A stretch of 64,000 nucleotides of DNA from Bacteroidetes bacterium GWB2_32_14 (GCA_001768235.1 MENK01000008.1:1-64000); one strand, 5' to 3'; positions 7,864 through 19,248 are shown, counted from the stretch's first letter. The notes: generated by a model not told the origin, from the letters alone. Made by a program: numbers and translations.

Positions 7864-7869
7864 CTTTTG

Positions 7870-7942
7870 AGCGGGAGACGGAACTCGAATCCGCGACCCT
7901 TAGCTTGGAAGGCTAATGCTCTACCAACTGAGCTACTCCCGC
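7870..7942 (-). tRNA. tRNA-Gly (anticodon UCC)
   Basis: The 73-nt gene folds as a normal class I tRNA. The 5' acceptor strand GCGGGAG pairs with CTCCCGC, the D arm is GCTCAGTTGGTAGAGC, and the anticodon arm TTAGC-CTTCCAA-GCTAA has anticodon TCC. The T arm contains the standard GATTCGAGTTC. CCA is not encoded. It is last in a Thr-Tyr-Gly cluster, and its 3' 30 bases are duplicated at 7437-7574. Confidence 0.95.
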
Positions 7943-7949
7943 AATATGT

Positions 7950-8035
7950 TGGTGGGGAGAGCAGGATTCGAACCTACGAAGGCGTACGCCAGCAGATTTA
8001 CAGTCTGCCCCTGTTGGCCACTTAGGTATCTCCCC
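7950..8035 (-). tRNA. tRNA-Tyr (anticodon GUA), CCA encoded
   Basis: This class II tRNA has acceptor GGGGAGA/TCTCCCC, anticodon arm GCAGA-CTGTAAA-TCTGC with anticodon GTA, a long variable arm (TGGCGTACGCC) and T loop TTCGAATC. Discriminator A is followed by genomic CCA at 7950-7952, unlike the two neighbouring tRNA genes. Confidence 0.95.
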
Positions 8036-8051
8036 AACAATAACATTTCCG

Positions 8052-8125
8052 AGCCGATGGAGGGATTCGAACCCCCGACCAGCTGATTACAAATCAGCTG
8101 CTCTGGCCAACTGAGCTACATCGGC
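8052..8125 (-). tRNA. tRNA-Thr (anticodon UGU)
   Basis: The 74-nt gene has acceptor GCCGATG/CATCGGC, D arm GCTCAGTTGGCCAGAGC, anticodon arm GCTGA-TTTGTAA-TCAGC with anticodon TGT, and T arm GGGGGTTCGAATCCC. CCA is not encoded. It is first in the minus-strand Thr-Tyr-Gly cluster. Confidence 0.95.
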
Positions 8126-8210
8126 ATTTCTTATAAGAACATTGATAATTCGAGTTGCAAAAATATTAAAAATCCACAATTATCAAACTCCTATTTGAAT
8201 TATTTTATAT

Positions 8211-8264
8211 AAAAAAACTCATCTCAAAATTCGATTATTTCTAAAGATTTTGAAATGAGCCTTT
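8211..8264 (-). terminator. terminator of the DUF349-pyrG-yidC operon
   Basis: On the minus strand an imperfect 13-bp stem (CTCATTTCAAAAT/ATTTTGAGATGAG) is followed by TTTTTTT, 38 bp beyond the yidC stop codon. Confidence 0.7.
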
Positions 8265-8296
8265 TAAATTTATTATCCCGAAATATTTTTATTCAA

Positions 8297-10180
8297 CTAT
8301 TTTTTCGGGTTATACCCTCTTTTTTTAGCAGCATCTTCTAATCGTTGCTGCCATTTTGATTTGACAACCGGTTTTTTCTTGTTCTCATGAATTTTCCTCA
8401 TAATTTCTTCATCATCAACAAACCGTCTGATTATTATTGTTTGTCCTAATGTGAATACGTTTGACAAGAAATAATAATAACTTAAACCTGCTGAATAGCT
8501 GTTAAAGAAAAACAACATCATTATCGGCATCAACCAGGTCATCATAAACTTCATACCAGGTATTTGCTGATTGGTATCGCCCATTTGTTCAGTGCTTATT
8601 CTTGTAGTAAAAATCAAGGCAACAGCCATAAGGATTGTAAATAAGCTTACATGATCGCCATATCCGAATGGAACCGTAAATGGTAAATTGATTATTGAAT
8701 CGTATGCAGATAAATCGTCTGCCCATAAAAATGCTTTCTGACGCAATTCGAAAGATGCAGGGAAAAACCGGAACATGGCAATAATTATAGGGAACTGAAT
8801 AAGCATTGGAATACATCCTCCCATAGGATTTACTCCTGCTTTCTTATACATAGCCATGGTTGCCTGCTGTTTTTTCATGGCATCTTCCTTTTTGGGGAAT
8901 TTTTTTCCTATCTCATCAACTTCAGGTTTTAACACTCTCATTTTCGCAGTTGATAAGTACGATTTATAAGTAAGCGGGAATAGAATTAATTTTATAAAAA
9001 TGGTTAACAACAAAATGATCAATCCATAATTTAAAATATAATTATCCAAAAAATTGAAAACAGGAATAACAATAAATCGGTTTACCCATCCAAAAATACC
9101 CCATCCTAAAGGGACAATTCGTTCAAAATCCATTTCGTACTCTTTTAACGTGTTGAAATGATTAGGGCCGAAATAAAATTTTAACGGAACTGTTGATTTT
9201 TCGGAATTCTCAAAAGGAATTCCAATAGATGAACTAAAATACTTTAAGTATTTCCCCGGGTTATCTTCGTTTTCGAGATTCTGAAATTCGACTACTGCAT
9301 TTGTAAAGAAATTATTGGCTACAAGAATTGACGAAAAGAATTGTTGCTGATAGGAAATCCATTTTAACTTTTCGTTCAGCTCTTCTTTTTTCCCGTCTTT
9401 ACTACCCCTTGCAGTTAAGGAATTTACTTCATCCTGATAGAACTTGTATCCAATGGTTGTGTAAGTATTTTCATTTTTAGCACCTTTTTCCTGTTGGGGT
9501 GAATACATTGACCATTTTAAATCCATAACACTTTGATTTGATGCAATTACTCCGTTTATTCCAACAAAGTTTATATCAAAATCAATCATGTAACTGTTAG
9601 GATACAATGTGTAAACATATTCGATATATTTACCTTCACCTGCATACAAACGCATTTTTACAGATTCAGGATTAGTATCAACTAAATAACTTTCTTTTTC
9701 ATTTTCCGAATTAAAAAACAGGTCATTTGTTATTATGCTCCTGTTTTGCGAAAAGAAATTCAAACCAAAAACGGTTGAATCGCCATCAAATAAAATAAGT
9801 GGTTTTTGGGTATATGTTTTATAGTTTTTAAGTTCTACAGAATATATCCGTCCACCTTTATTTGTAACTTTTATTCTTAATAAATCATTCTCTATTGTAA
9901 TAAATTTCTGTAAACCTTCAGCAGCATCGGCGAAACTTCCAAACATGCTTTTAAGTTGTTCTTTATTAGCACTATCAGATGCTTGTATGGTTTTTGGTAA
10001 TAATGCTTTGGCATCTTCAAATGCCTTTTCTTCTATCATTTGTTGCTGATGCACCATTTCAAGGGAATCTCTTTTATGCTTTGCTTCCTCGATCTGTTCT
10101 TTTGAAGGTTTATTCATCACGCTATAGATAATGAGTATCCCTGCAATTAATATGATTCCAATAATTGAATTTTTGTCCAT
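8297..10180 (-). CDS. yidC: membrane protein insertase YidC
   Basis: The 627-residue inner-membrane insertase has the Gram-negative layout: an N-terminal membrane anchor (residues about 5-22), a large periplasmic domain to about residue 350, then the conserved five-helix core. The core begins at GWGIFGWVNRFIVIPVF, continues through LLLTIFIKLILFPLTYKS with its buried Lys, the cytoplasmic hairpin KMRVLKPEVDEIGKKFP, NPMGGCIPMLIQFPIIIAMF, and ends in FNSYSAGLSYYYFLSN. The tail is strongly basic (KKPVVKSKWQQR onwards), which fits ribosome binding. It is 37 bp downstream of pyrG and last in the operon. The usual rpmH/rnpA/trmE neighbours are absent, as is common in Bacteroidota. Confidence 0.96.
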   Translation of the reverse strand: MDKNSIIGIILIAGILIIYSVMNKPSKEQIEEAKHKRDSLEMVHQQQMIEEKAFEDAKALLPKTIQASDSANKEQLKSMFGSFADAAEGLQKFITIENDLLRIKVTNKGGRIYSVELKNYKTYTQKPLILFDGDSTVFGLNFFSQNRSIITNDLFFNSENEKESYLVDTNPESVKMRLYAGEGKYIEYVYTLYPNSYMIDFDINFVGINGVIASNQSVMDLKWSMYSPQQEKGAKNENTYTTIGYKFYQDEVNSLTARGSKDGKKEELNEKLKWISYQQQFFSSILVANNFFTNAVVEFQNLENEDNPGKYLKYFSSSIGIPFENSEKSTVPLKFYFGPNHFNTLKEYEMDFERIVPLGWGIFGWVNRFIVIPVFNFLDNYILNYGLIILLLTIFIKLILFPLTYKSYLSTAKMRVLKPEVDEIGKKFPKKEDAMKKQQATMAMYKKAGVNPMGGCIPMLIQFPIIIAMFRFFPASFELRQKAFLWADDLSAYDSIINLPFTVPFGYGDHVSLFTILMAVALIFTTRISTEQMGDTNQQIPGMKFMMTWLMPIMMLFFFNSYSAGLSYYYFLSNVFTLGQTIIIRRFVDDEEIMRKIHENKKKPVVKSKWQQRLEDAAKKRGYNPKK

Positions 10181-10217
10181 TTTTCTCCCTATTAATCTTT
10201 ATAATTAGTTTTTTGAA

Positions 10218-11831
<1,614 letters not shown>

Positions 11832-11864
11832 TTATTTTTTAAAATTAACTATGAAAATTTAATA

Positions 11865-13871
11865 CTATTCGTTATCAGATTTATCTATTAACCTGATTTT
11901 ATCTTCCATTACTTTTATTTCCTTTTTAGCTTCTTCAATTTTATTCATATAATCGTTTATCATCTCTTTTGCCTGAGCTGAATCGGAATTAAAGAATCCT
12001 AAATTGTTTTCCCATAAAGTAATATTGCTTTCCAATTTTTTAATTCGTGTAAAGAACTTCTCGCGTTCATGCCTTATTTTATTTGATGATTTTGGTTTAT
12101 GCTGCAAATTTTCGAGATGTGACTGAAATTTGAGCAATTTTTTTTCAGAATCATCTATTTTCAATTTATCGAACTGCTGGTTAATAAGTTCCCTGAATTC
12201 ATTCTGAACCTTATCTTTCATTTTAAAAGGTACAAAACCAATCTCCGACCAATCATCTTGAAGTTTTTTTAATGATTCAAAGTTTTTACGTGGATTATCT
12301 GAAAACTCGAAATTCTTAACTTTTTCAATAATTTCAAGTTTTAGTTTCAGGTTATTATCGTAAACTTCCTCAATATTAGAGTAATATGATGATTTGCGAT
12401 TAAAAAAGTGATCACAGGCAGCCCTGAATCGTTTCCATACCTTATCAGATTGTTTTCGTGGTACAGGGCCAATTTCTTTCCATTTTTTCTGTAAATCGAT
12501 TAAATCTTTAGTAGTTTGTTTCCAATCGGTACTTTCCTGTATCAATTCGGCCTGGACACACAACTCAATTTTCCTTTCGAGGTTTGTATCCTGAAGTTCT
12601 TTATTTTGTGAATAAAACTCTCGTTTTTCAGTAAAAAATTTATCACATGCATTTCTAAAACGAGCATATATTCTATTATTATCCTTTTTGGGAGCAAAGC
12701 CAATCGCTCTCCATGCTTTTTGTAAGTCAAGAATTTCCTGGGTTTTGTCTGTCCAGTCTTTGTGTGAATCAAGTTTTGTATTAGAAATTTCTTCTGCTTT
12801 CTCGCACAATGCTGACTTCTGTTCAAGATTATTTTTCTGATCATCTTTCAGATTTTTAAAATAATCCTGATGTTTTTTATTTATAAGCCGGGTTGCTTCT
12901 TTAAATCTTTCCCAAACAGCATCACGTTGCTCGTTTGATATAGGTCCAATCTCTCTCCATTGGTTATGTAGTTTTTGAAGAGTTTTAAAAGCGATTACAA
13001 CAGAATTATGTTCAATTAGTTTTTCTGCCTTTTCGCATAGATCGGTTTTAATTTCAAGGTTTTTCTTGAGGTCTAAGTCGCGAAGTTCTTTATTTATATT
13101 TATAAAATCGTAAAATTTTTCAACATGATGATGATAAGTGTTCCATAAATCTTTTAAATGCGATTGTGGAACTGGCCCGATTTCTTTCCATTGTAGTTGT
13201 AATTCTCTAAATACCTGGAAAGTATCGCCTATAGATTCGTTATTTGTGATTAAATCTTTTAACTTCTCAATGACTGCATATTTTCTTTCAAGGTTTGTTT
13301 CTTTTACATTTTCAAGCGACCTGTTATACTCGGCCTTGTATTTTCTGTATTTTTTAAATAGTTCTTTTAATTCGGTTTCTAAAGGATCTTCAACAGGAAT
13401 ATAATCTTCAATATTACCTCCATCTTTAATAAATTGTTTCCTGTTAATTTCATTTATTGCTTTTTGTTTCTTATAAAAACTAGCTTTAATAGCTTCAACC
13501 TCACGTCTAATCTGATTTATGGGTTGTGTTTCAATAAATCGTCGAAGTTCTTCTACTAATACATCGCGTTCCAAAAGATTAAAATCAACATCAATTTTTG
13601 ATTGATCATCATTTAGATACAATTTACTTACTTCTTCAACTTCATTATCAAAATTTTCAGCTTCATCTAAAACAATTTCTTCTTCCAAATTTATTTCATG
13701 GTTCTTATCCGTTTCGGAATCTTTTTTCTTAGATTTCTTAGATTTTGCTTTAGGTTCGGCTGTTTCCATATCTTTTAAATCATCAATAGCTTCAGCATTA
13801 TTCAACACGGGTGAAGCATTTTGCTGTTCATTCTGAACAGGTTCAGAGTTTTGTAAATCTTTAGTTTCCAT
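11865..13871 (-). CDS. DUF349 repeat protein
   Basis: The 668-residue cytoplasmic protein is almost wholly helical. After an acidic, Lys/Glu-rich leader of about 100 residues it carries five or so DUF349 repeats, each about 70-75 residues with the signature W-x-E/A-I-G-x-x-P, for example LQLQWKEIGPVPQSHLKDLW, NQWREIGPISNEQRDAVWER and QKAWRAIGFAPKKDNNRIYA. The C-terminus is coiled coil (KKLESNITLWENNLGFF onwards). The family is widespread and its role is poorly defined. Here it is the first gene of the pyrG-yidC operon. I do not infer a function. Confidence 0.85.
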   Translation of the reverse strand: METKDLQNSEPVQNEQQNASPVLNNAEAIDDLKDMETAEPKAKSKKSKKKDSETDKNHEINLEEEIVLDEAENFDNEVEEVSKLYLNDDQSKIDVDFNLLERDVLVEELRRFIETQPINQIRREVEAIKASFYKKQKAINEINRKQFIKDGGNIEDYIPVEDPLETELKELFKKYRKYKAEYNRSLENVKETNLERKYAVIEKLKDLITNNESIGDTFQVFRELQLQWKEIGPVPQSHLKDLWNTYHHHVEKFYDFININKELRDLDLKKNLEIKTDLCEKAEKLIEHNSVVIAFKTLQKLHNQWREIGPISNEQRDAVWERFKEATRLINKKHQDYFKNLKDDQKNNLEQKSALCEKAEEISNTKLDSHKDWTDKTQEILDLQKAWRAIGFAPKKDNNRIYARFRNACDKFFTEKREFYSQNKELQDTNLERKIELCVQAELIQESTDWKQTTKDLIDLQKKWKEIGPVPRKQSDKVWKRFRAACDHFFNRKSSYYSNIEEVYDNNLKLKLEIIEKVKNFEFSDNPRKNFESLKKLQDDWSEIGFVPFKMKDKVQNEFRELINQQFDKLKIDDSEKKLLKFQSHLENLQHKPKSSNKIRHEREKFFTRIKKLESNITLWENNLGFFNSDSAQAKEMINDYMNKIEEAKKEIKVMEDKIRLIDKSDNE

Positions 13872-14019
13872 TAGTATATTTTTTTATACATCGTATATCA
13901 GGTAAGATTGTATCTTACTTAAAATTACAAGCTACGAAAATAATTATTTAACTATTAATACTCAAAGTTTTTTGAATTAATTGTTTTAAAGATTACAATT
14001 TAGTTTATCATTTTGATAA

Positions 14020-14053
14020 AAACAAAACTGCCTGATTTAAAAATCAGGCAGTT
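14020..14053 (-). terminator. terminator of the FadL-like gene
   Basis: A perfect 13-bp stem AACTGCCTGATTT/AAATCAGGCAGTT with an AA loop. On the minus strand it is followed by a T-rich run, 30 bp after the stop codon at 14083. Confidence 0.8.
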
Positions 14054-14082
14054 AATTCAAAACTCAATTTAAACCCCTAAAC

Positions 14083-15567
14083 CTAAAACTTAATACCAAA
14101 AGTTAGAATAAAATTATTTTGTTTTGAATCTACAGTTGAATAATAAGGGTTTCCCGGGAAAACTTCTAATTTATTTTGATTTGCAGTTTGTGAAAAAGCA
14201 AAATCGATAAACAAATGTTTTTCTCTGTAACCCACACCACCTGCATAAGTTAATATATAAGAATCATGATTTAGTGATATATCTGTTTTTTTGTAAGGAC
14301 TAGTTGAGTATCCTGCTCCCCCTCTGACATAAAACTGTCCGCTTTTCAGCTCTGCACCTGCCCGTATATTGTGAACAGCTATATAGTTATTTTGTATAAA
14401 TAAATTATCGTTTTTTACATCCTGACTATTAAATTCGTCATCTAATTTCATTGTAGAATAATCAACATATTCGTAATCCAAATCGATAAGTGCAAATTTC
14501 CCGATTTGAAAGCCTGCCGAGCCTATTGCTCTAAGTGGTGTTGTTACTGAATACTCATATGTTTGTCTGCTTGATTCTGAAGAATAACTATCACCATTAT
14601 CAAACGATGAATTTACCTGATTATAGTACCTATCTTCTAAATCATAGAATGTTGGTATATGAAGAGCTACACCTAAACGAATAAAATCAATTGGTTTATA
14701 TATGGCTCCTAATTTTATATTTACGCCAGTTCCCGAAATCTCGGAATTTTCTTTAAATTCAAGTGTTCTAAAGTCAAATACATCTGTTGTATTAGCATCT
14801 TCAAATTCATAATGCGATGAATACTGATTATATTTCAAAGAAACAATTCCAACACTTAAACCAACATATAATTTATGTGCATAATTTGCACCTAACGCGA
14901 TTGTAACTTCGCTGATTGAGCCTTCTGTTTGAATTGATTTTTGCTGGTTTAAATTAAAACTATTAGTTGAATCGATATACCACTTTTCGTCTGTAACCTG
15001 GCTCCAGAATTCATTATTGCTTGTATCCATTAAATATGTATCATATACTAAGTATTCGTACATACCATCCAGGTTATCAATACTTCCAGATGCATTGGCA
15101 TTATCAACAAAATATTCCATGATTGAGTAATTATTGTTACCCTGGAAAATAATATTTTTATTAAAGTTATTTGTTTTATTATATGTAGCGGCAACATTAA
15201 AATTCACCCAGCGTGTATCAGAATTTGACAGATCATAAGATGCAACAAATCCCAGGTTATTAATAGCCATCCTGTATTTATTATCGTTCAAAATATTTCC
15301 CAAATAATCAGATTCGGTTTTATTGAATAACAAACCAGGAGAAAAAACCAATTCGGAACTTTGAAAAACACCAATACCCCCGGGGTTAATTGAAAGAGAA
15401 CCCAGATCGCCGCCTAAAGCTCCAAATGCGCCAGCCATACCTGTAAAACGGGCTGTTCCTCCATAATTATTTTGCGAAAACAGCAATGAATTGTCAACAT
15501 AAACACTTTGTGAAAATAATTGAATTGACAATGAAATAAAAAGAAGTATAATCAGATTTTTTTTCAT
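14083..15567 (-). CDS. OmpP1/FadL-family outer-membrane transport protein
   Basis: The 494-residue product has a signal peptide (residues 1-19, LFSQ) and the family's N-terminal hatch signature: ARFTGMAGAFGALGGDLGS followed by SINPGGIGVFQSSE. The rest alternates as amphipathic strands with Asn/Tyr/Ser-rich loops and ends in an aromatic strand (NNFILTFGIKF), as expected for a 14-stranded outer-membrane barrel. Family members let hydrophobic compounds such as fatty acids or aromatics cross the outer membrane. The substrate cannot be predicted here. It is 61 bp downstream of the Tyr/Ser/Arg-rich lipoprotein on the same strand, so the two may be cotranscribed. Confidence 0.85.
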   Translation of the reverse strand: MKKNLIILLFISLSIQLFSQSVYVDNSLLFSQNNYGGTARFTGMAGAFGALGGDLGSLSINPGGIGVFQSSELVFSPGLLFNKTESDYLGNILNDNKYRMAINNLGFVASYDLSNSDTRWVNFNVAATYNKTNNFNKNIIFQGNNNYSIMEYFVDNANASGSIDNLDGMYEYLVYDTYLMDTSNNEFWSQVTDEKWYIDSTNSFNLNQQKSIQTEGSISEVTIALGANYAHKLYVGLSVGIVSLKYNQYSSHYEFEDANTTDVFDFRTLEFKENSEISGTGVNIKLGAIYKPIDFIRLGVALHIPTFYDLEDRYYNQVNSSFDNGDSYSSESSRQTYEYSVTTPLRAIGSAGFQIGKFALIDLDYEYVDYSTMKLDDEFNSQDVKNDNLFIQNNYIAVHNIRAGAELKSGQFYVRGGAGYSTSPYKKTDISLNHDSYILTYAGGVGYREKHLFIDFAFSQTANQNKLEVFPGNPYYSTVDSKQNNFILTFGIKF

Positions 15568-15628
15568 GAGTTTTTATATTATTAATGTTTATTAAGAAAA
15601 CAAGAGATCAAATTAAAAACTAATATTT

Positions 15629-16957
15629 TTATCTTCTTCCTCCACGGTCAGACCTTGTAGATCCGCTGTTTCCAGAGCTTCCTGAACTGCCAGAACTTCT
15701 TGTACTACCGGAGTTTCCCGAGCTTGAACGTGTCGATGTACTTTTTACAGAACTTCCAGAACTACCTGACGATCGGGTTGGACTATATGAACTTCCACTG
15801 GTACCCGATTTATTAGCAGGGCCTGACGATCTGTTCACATTATCAGTTCCTTCACTGGAAGTTCTTGCAGGGCGAACATATCGTGTATTAGTCGTTCTGT
15901 TTGATGTATTATAAGTTGATGTAGCCTGCCTGGTTGTTCTTGTTACATTTTGGGGTACAGTACTTCCTTCAGTTGAAGTTCTTCTCCTGGTTATGTCAGA
16001 ACCCGAACTTGTTCTTGTTACAGGATTATCAGAATTAGCTACCCGGGTGGTACGTTCCCTGTTTAAATCGGTCGTTCTTTCTCGTGTAGCTTCTGTTCGT
16101 CTTGTACTTGTAGCAGTTCCCGATTGACCATCCAAACCTTCTTTAAGTGTTCTTGTTCTTTGAATATCATTCCCCAAGTATGTTTCGGGCAATTGACGCG
16201 ATGCTCGTTGGGTACGACTTATCCCCGTTGGGTTTGTCGATGTTAATGAACGCCTGCGACCTGAATTAGAAGATGAACTAAACCAATTATCGTTATTATA
16301 ATAATTTATCGTATAATGCGGGTAATAATATGGATAGTATGGATTATTATAGTGATTGTAATAATGACTATAATAATATGGATATCCGTAGTTATAATAT
16401 GGGTAATCGTAATATCCATAGTATCCGTAATAACCATAATATCCGGAGTACCAAGAAGAACCATAATAACCGAAGCTTGAAGTTATCCACCGAGGCTCAA
16501 CCCAAACACGATCACCAATTATTATAACATTATAAAAGGGATCGTTCAAATATGCTGATGCATACCAGTAGTCGTCAGTTGTTGTTATAAAATAATTATT
16601 AGTTATTCCATAGGTACCACTTTTCTTTGCATCTAACCTGTTTTGATAGGCTTCATCGTAATCATCAACTATAATATCCTGGTAAGGATTTCCTGTTTTC
16701 TCATCATTATAAATGGTCGTGTCAACATTTTCTTTTGATTCATCTTCCAGAATTGCTGAAATCTTTTTATCCATTTCATCTTTTTCAGAATATGAATTCG
16801 TTTTATTGGTATTCTGGTACATTGCTATTTCATTACGAGACATATTATCATCTTTGGGAGAATAATATAAATCATCTATATTTGAAGTTGTTTGTAATGA
16901 TGAACAAGAAACCAGGAATAAGGATAAAACAACTGTTATTTTTGCAAGTGTTTTCAT
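15629..16957 (-). CDS. low-complexity Tyr- and Ser/Thr/Arg-rich lipoprotein
   Basis: The 442-residue product starts with a lipoprotein signal ending at Cys18 (LFLVSC). Residues about 30-165 are polar and mixed. About 170-225 is very rich in Tyr, Gly, Pro, Asn and His (SGYYGYYGYYGYYDYPYY and similar). From about 230 to the end it is Ser/Thr/Arg/Gly-rich, finishing in SGSSGSSGNSG-type repeats and RSDRGGRR. Proteins of this kind recur in Bacteroidota as cell-surface lipoproteins with no known function. The gene is divergent from proS with 104 bp between them, and precedes the FadL-like gene. No catalytic motif is visible. Confidence 0.75.
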   Translation of the reverse strand: MKTLAKITVVLSLFLVSCSSLQTTSNIDDLYYSPKDDNMSRNEIAMYQNTNKTNSYSEKDEMDKKISAILEDESKENVDTTIYNDEKTGNPYQDIIVDDYDEAYQNRLDAKKSGTYGITNNYFITTTDDYWYASAYLNDPFYNVIIIGDRVWVEPRWITSSFGYYGSSWYSGYYGYYGYYGYYDYPYYNYGYPYYYSHYYNHYNNPYYPYYYPHYTINYYNNDNWFSSSSNSGRRRSLTSTNPTGISRTQRASRQLPETYLGNDIQRTRTLKEGLDGQSGTATSTRRTEATRERTTDLNRERTTRVANSDNPVTRTSSGSDITRRRTSTEGSTVPQNVTRTTRQATSTYNTSNRTTNTRYVRPARTSSEGTDNVNRSSGPANKSGTSGSSYSPTRSSGSSGSSVKSTSTRSSSGNSGSTRSSGSSGSSGNSGSTRSDRGGRR

Positions 16958-17061
16958 AATGTACCTCCTGTTTCGTTTTATTTTAATAAATTTATTTCGT
17001 TATTTTGCTGCTCTAAAACTAATCATTTTTCATAAATTAACTAGCAAATATTATACCAATA

Positions 17062-18537
17062 ATGGCCAAAGATTTAACAAAAAGAGAAGATAATTATTCG
17101 CAGTGGTACAACGATTTAGTAATTAAAGCCGATTTAGCTGAAAATTCAGCTGTACGTGGTTGCATGGTTATTAAACCTTACGGATACGCGATTTGGGAAA
17201 AAATTCAAGCTACATTAGATAAAATGTTTAAAGATACAGGCCATTCGAACGCCTATTTTCCTTTATTTATTCCAAAATCATTCTTTTCAAAAGAAGCAAG
17301 CCATGTAGATGGTTTTGCAAAAGAGTGTGCTGTAGTAACTCATTATAGATTAAAAAACGATCCCATAACAAATAAAATTATTGTTGATCCGGATGCAAAG
17401 CTTGAAGAGGAATTGATTGTAAGACCTACTTCTGAAACAATAATATGGAGTACATATAAAAACTGGATACAATCATACCGTGATTTACCAATTCTCATAA
17501 ACCAATGGGCAAATGTTGTTCGCTGGGAGATGCGAACTCGTTTATTCCTTCGTACTGCAGAATTTTTATGGCAGGAAGGCCATACTGCCCATGCAACACG
17601 TCAGGAAGCAATAGAAGAAACAGAACAAATGATAAATATTTATGCTGATTTTGCTGAAAATTGGCTGGCCATTCCTGTAATTAAAGGAGTAAAATCAGAA
17701 AACGAACGATTTGCCGGGGCTCTGGAAACTTATGCTATTGAAGCTCTTATGCAGGACGGAAAAGCCCTTCAGGCAGGCACATCCCATTTTTTAGGGCAAA
17801 ACTTTGCTAAAGCATTCGATGTAAAATTTACTGATAAAGAAGGTAAATTGGATTATGTTTGGGCCACATCATGGGGTGTTTCAACCCGTTTGATGGGTGC
17901 TTTAGTTATGGCTCACTCCGATGATAACGGATTGGTGTTGCCTCCAAAACTAGCCCCAATTCAGGTAGTTATTGTTCCTATCTATAAAAGTAACGATCAG
18001 CTTGATTTAATTGCAGAAAAAGCTAATCATGTTAAGAAACAGCTTGAACAGAAAGGCATTACAGTAAAATTCGACGACAGGGATACACATAAACCAGGTT
18101 GGAAATTTGCTGAATATGAGCTAAAAGGAGTACCTGTTCGCATTGCCATTGGCCCAAGAGATATTGAGAATAATACTGTTGAAGTTTCAAGACGCGACAC
18201 TCTCCAAAAAGAAACTCATTCTCTCGATAATATCGAAGACTATATTGAAAAACTACTTGCTGAAATACAATCGAACATCTATCAGAAAGCTTTTGATTTC
18301 AGAAAAGAAAATACTTTCAAAGTTGAAACATATGAAGAATTTAAACAGGTACTCGATTCAAAAGGTGGATTCATTGAAGCACATTGGGATGGAACAGTAG
18401 AAACAGAATTAAAAATCAAAGAAGAAACAAAAGCGACAATACGTTGTATTCCATTAAATAACCCTCAGGAAGAAGGAAAATGCATGGTAACAGGAAAACC
18501 TTCGAAACAAAGAGTTATATTTGCAAGAGCATATTAA
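17062..18537 (+). CDS. proS: prolyl-tRNA synthetase, archaeal/eukaryotic type
   Basis: The 491-residue class II synthetase attaches proline to tRNA-Pro. It is the short type without the bacterial editing insertion: [50 protein letters not shown] (motif 2 region), [36 protein letters not shown], and the C-terminal anticodon-binding domain with VVIVPIYKS and the final [20 protein letters not shown]. This type is standard in Bacteroidota. It is followed 24 bp later by a small unknown gene, perhaps cotranscribed. Confidence 0.96.
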   Translation: MAKDLTKREDNYSQWYNDLVIKADLAENSAVRGCMVIKPYGYAIWEKIQATLDKMFKDTGHSNAYFPLFIPKSFFSKEASHVDGFAKECAVVTHYRLKNDPITNKIIVDPDAKLEEELIVRPTSETIIWSTYKNWIQSYRDLPILINQWANVVRWEMRTRLFLRTAEFLWQEGHTAHATRQEAIEETEQMINIYADFAENWLAIPVIKGVKSENERFAGALETYAIEALMQDGKALQAGTSHFLGQNFAKAFDVKFTDKEGKLDYVWATSWGVSTRLMGALVMAHSDDNGLVLPPKLAPIQVVIVPIYKSNDQLDLIAEKANHVKKQLEQKGITVKFDDRDTHKPGWKFAEYELKGVPVRIAIGPRDIENNTVEVSRRDTLQKETHSLDNIEDYIEKLLAEIQSNIYQKAFDFRKENTFKVETYEEFKQVLDSKGGFIEAHWDGTVETELKIKEETKATIRCIPLNNPQEEGKCMVTGKPSKQRVIFARAY

Positions 18538-18561
18538 CATGTTTGATTAAAAAGTAAACTT

Positions 18562-19248
18562 ATGAACGAAAAAGAAAGTAAAGATCAAATCCTTTCATCG
18601 CTTGAGATGAAAGCAATCGTTAAACAAAAAGTTTATGATCAAACTCTTGAAACATTTTCTTTACTTAAAATGATTTTAAAGGAGATTGTAACTGAATACA
18701 ATTCGCAGTTACAAATTAAAGACACCAGGATTAATCTGGCCTATAAAGATCGGGGGCAGTTTGAATGTGAGCTTAAAGTAGCAGGCGATTTACTCATTTT
18801 TAGTATGCATTCGAATATATTTGAATTCGACAGAAACCATAATGTTTGGAAACTAAGCTATGTTAATGAAAATAAAATGTATAGCTATTGTGGTATTATA
18901 AATATATACAATTTCCTTGCTGATTCATTTAAATACAATAGAACAGAAGACCTGGGCTATTTAATTACTCGAATATTCGTAAATATTGAAAAGCATTTTT
19001 TTGTTGAAGGAAAACGTCAAAATGAATATCTTTATAATAACTTTGGACAAGCAGTATTATCAAAAGAAATACTAAAAGAAATCATTTTAAATGCAATTCT
19101 TTATTCGCTTGATTTTGATTTACTTGTTCCTCCTTACGATAATATTAAAATTGCTTCTGTTGCCCAAATGAACGAAAAAATGGAATTTTCCAAGATGCAA
19201 ACAGGTAAACGACTCGGGTTTAAGTTTAATTCTGATGATGTAAGTTAA
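18562..19248 (+). CDS. conserved-looking cytoplasmic protein of unknown function
   Basis: The 228-residue product has no signal peptide or membrane segment. It mixes helices (TFSLLKMILKEIVTEYNSQL) with a strand-rich middle (RGQFECELKVAGDLLIFSMH), then FVNIEKHFFVEGKRQNEYLY, and ends LLVPPYDNIKIASVAQMNEK before a short tail. I recognise no family. It follows proS by 24 bp and is closed by a terminator, so the pair is probably one transcript, which hints at a housekeeping role but shows nothing more. Confidence 0.7.
   Translation: MNEKESKDQILSSLEMKAIVKQKVYDQTLETFSLLKMILKEIVTEYNSQLQIKDTRINLAYKDRGQFECELKVAGDLLIFSMHSNIFEFDRNHNVWKLSYVNENKMYSYCGIINIYNFLADSFKYNRTEDLGYLITRIFVNIEKHFFVEGKRQNEYLYNNFGQAVLSKEILKEIILNAILYSLDFDLLVPPYDNIKIASVAQMNEKMEFSKMQTGKRLGFKFNSDDVS

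Noticed and set aside
8589-8816. A 75-codon minus-strand frame within yidC.
   Set aside because: It lies inside the conserved core of yidC in another frame and has no support of its own.
14020-14053. The AACTGCCTGATTT hairpin considered as a member of the CTGCC palindrome family.
   Set aside because: It shares only CTGCC, has a long A/T stem and behaves as a normal terminator at the end of the FadL-like gene.
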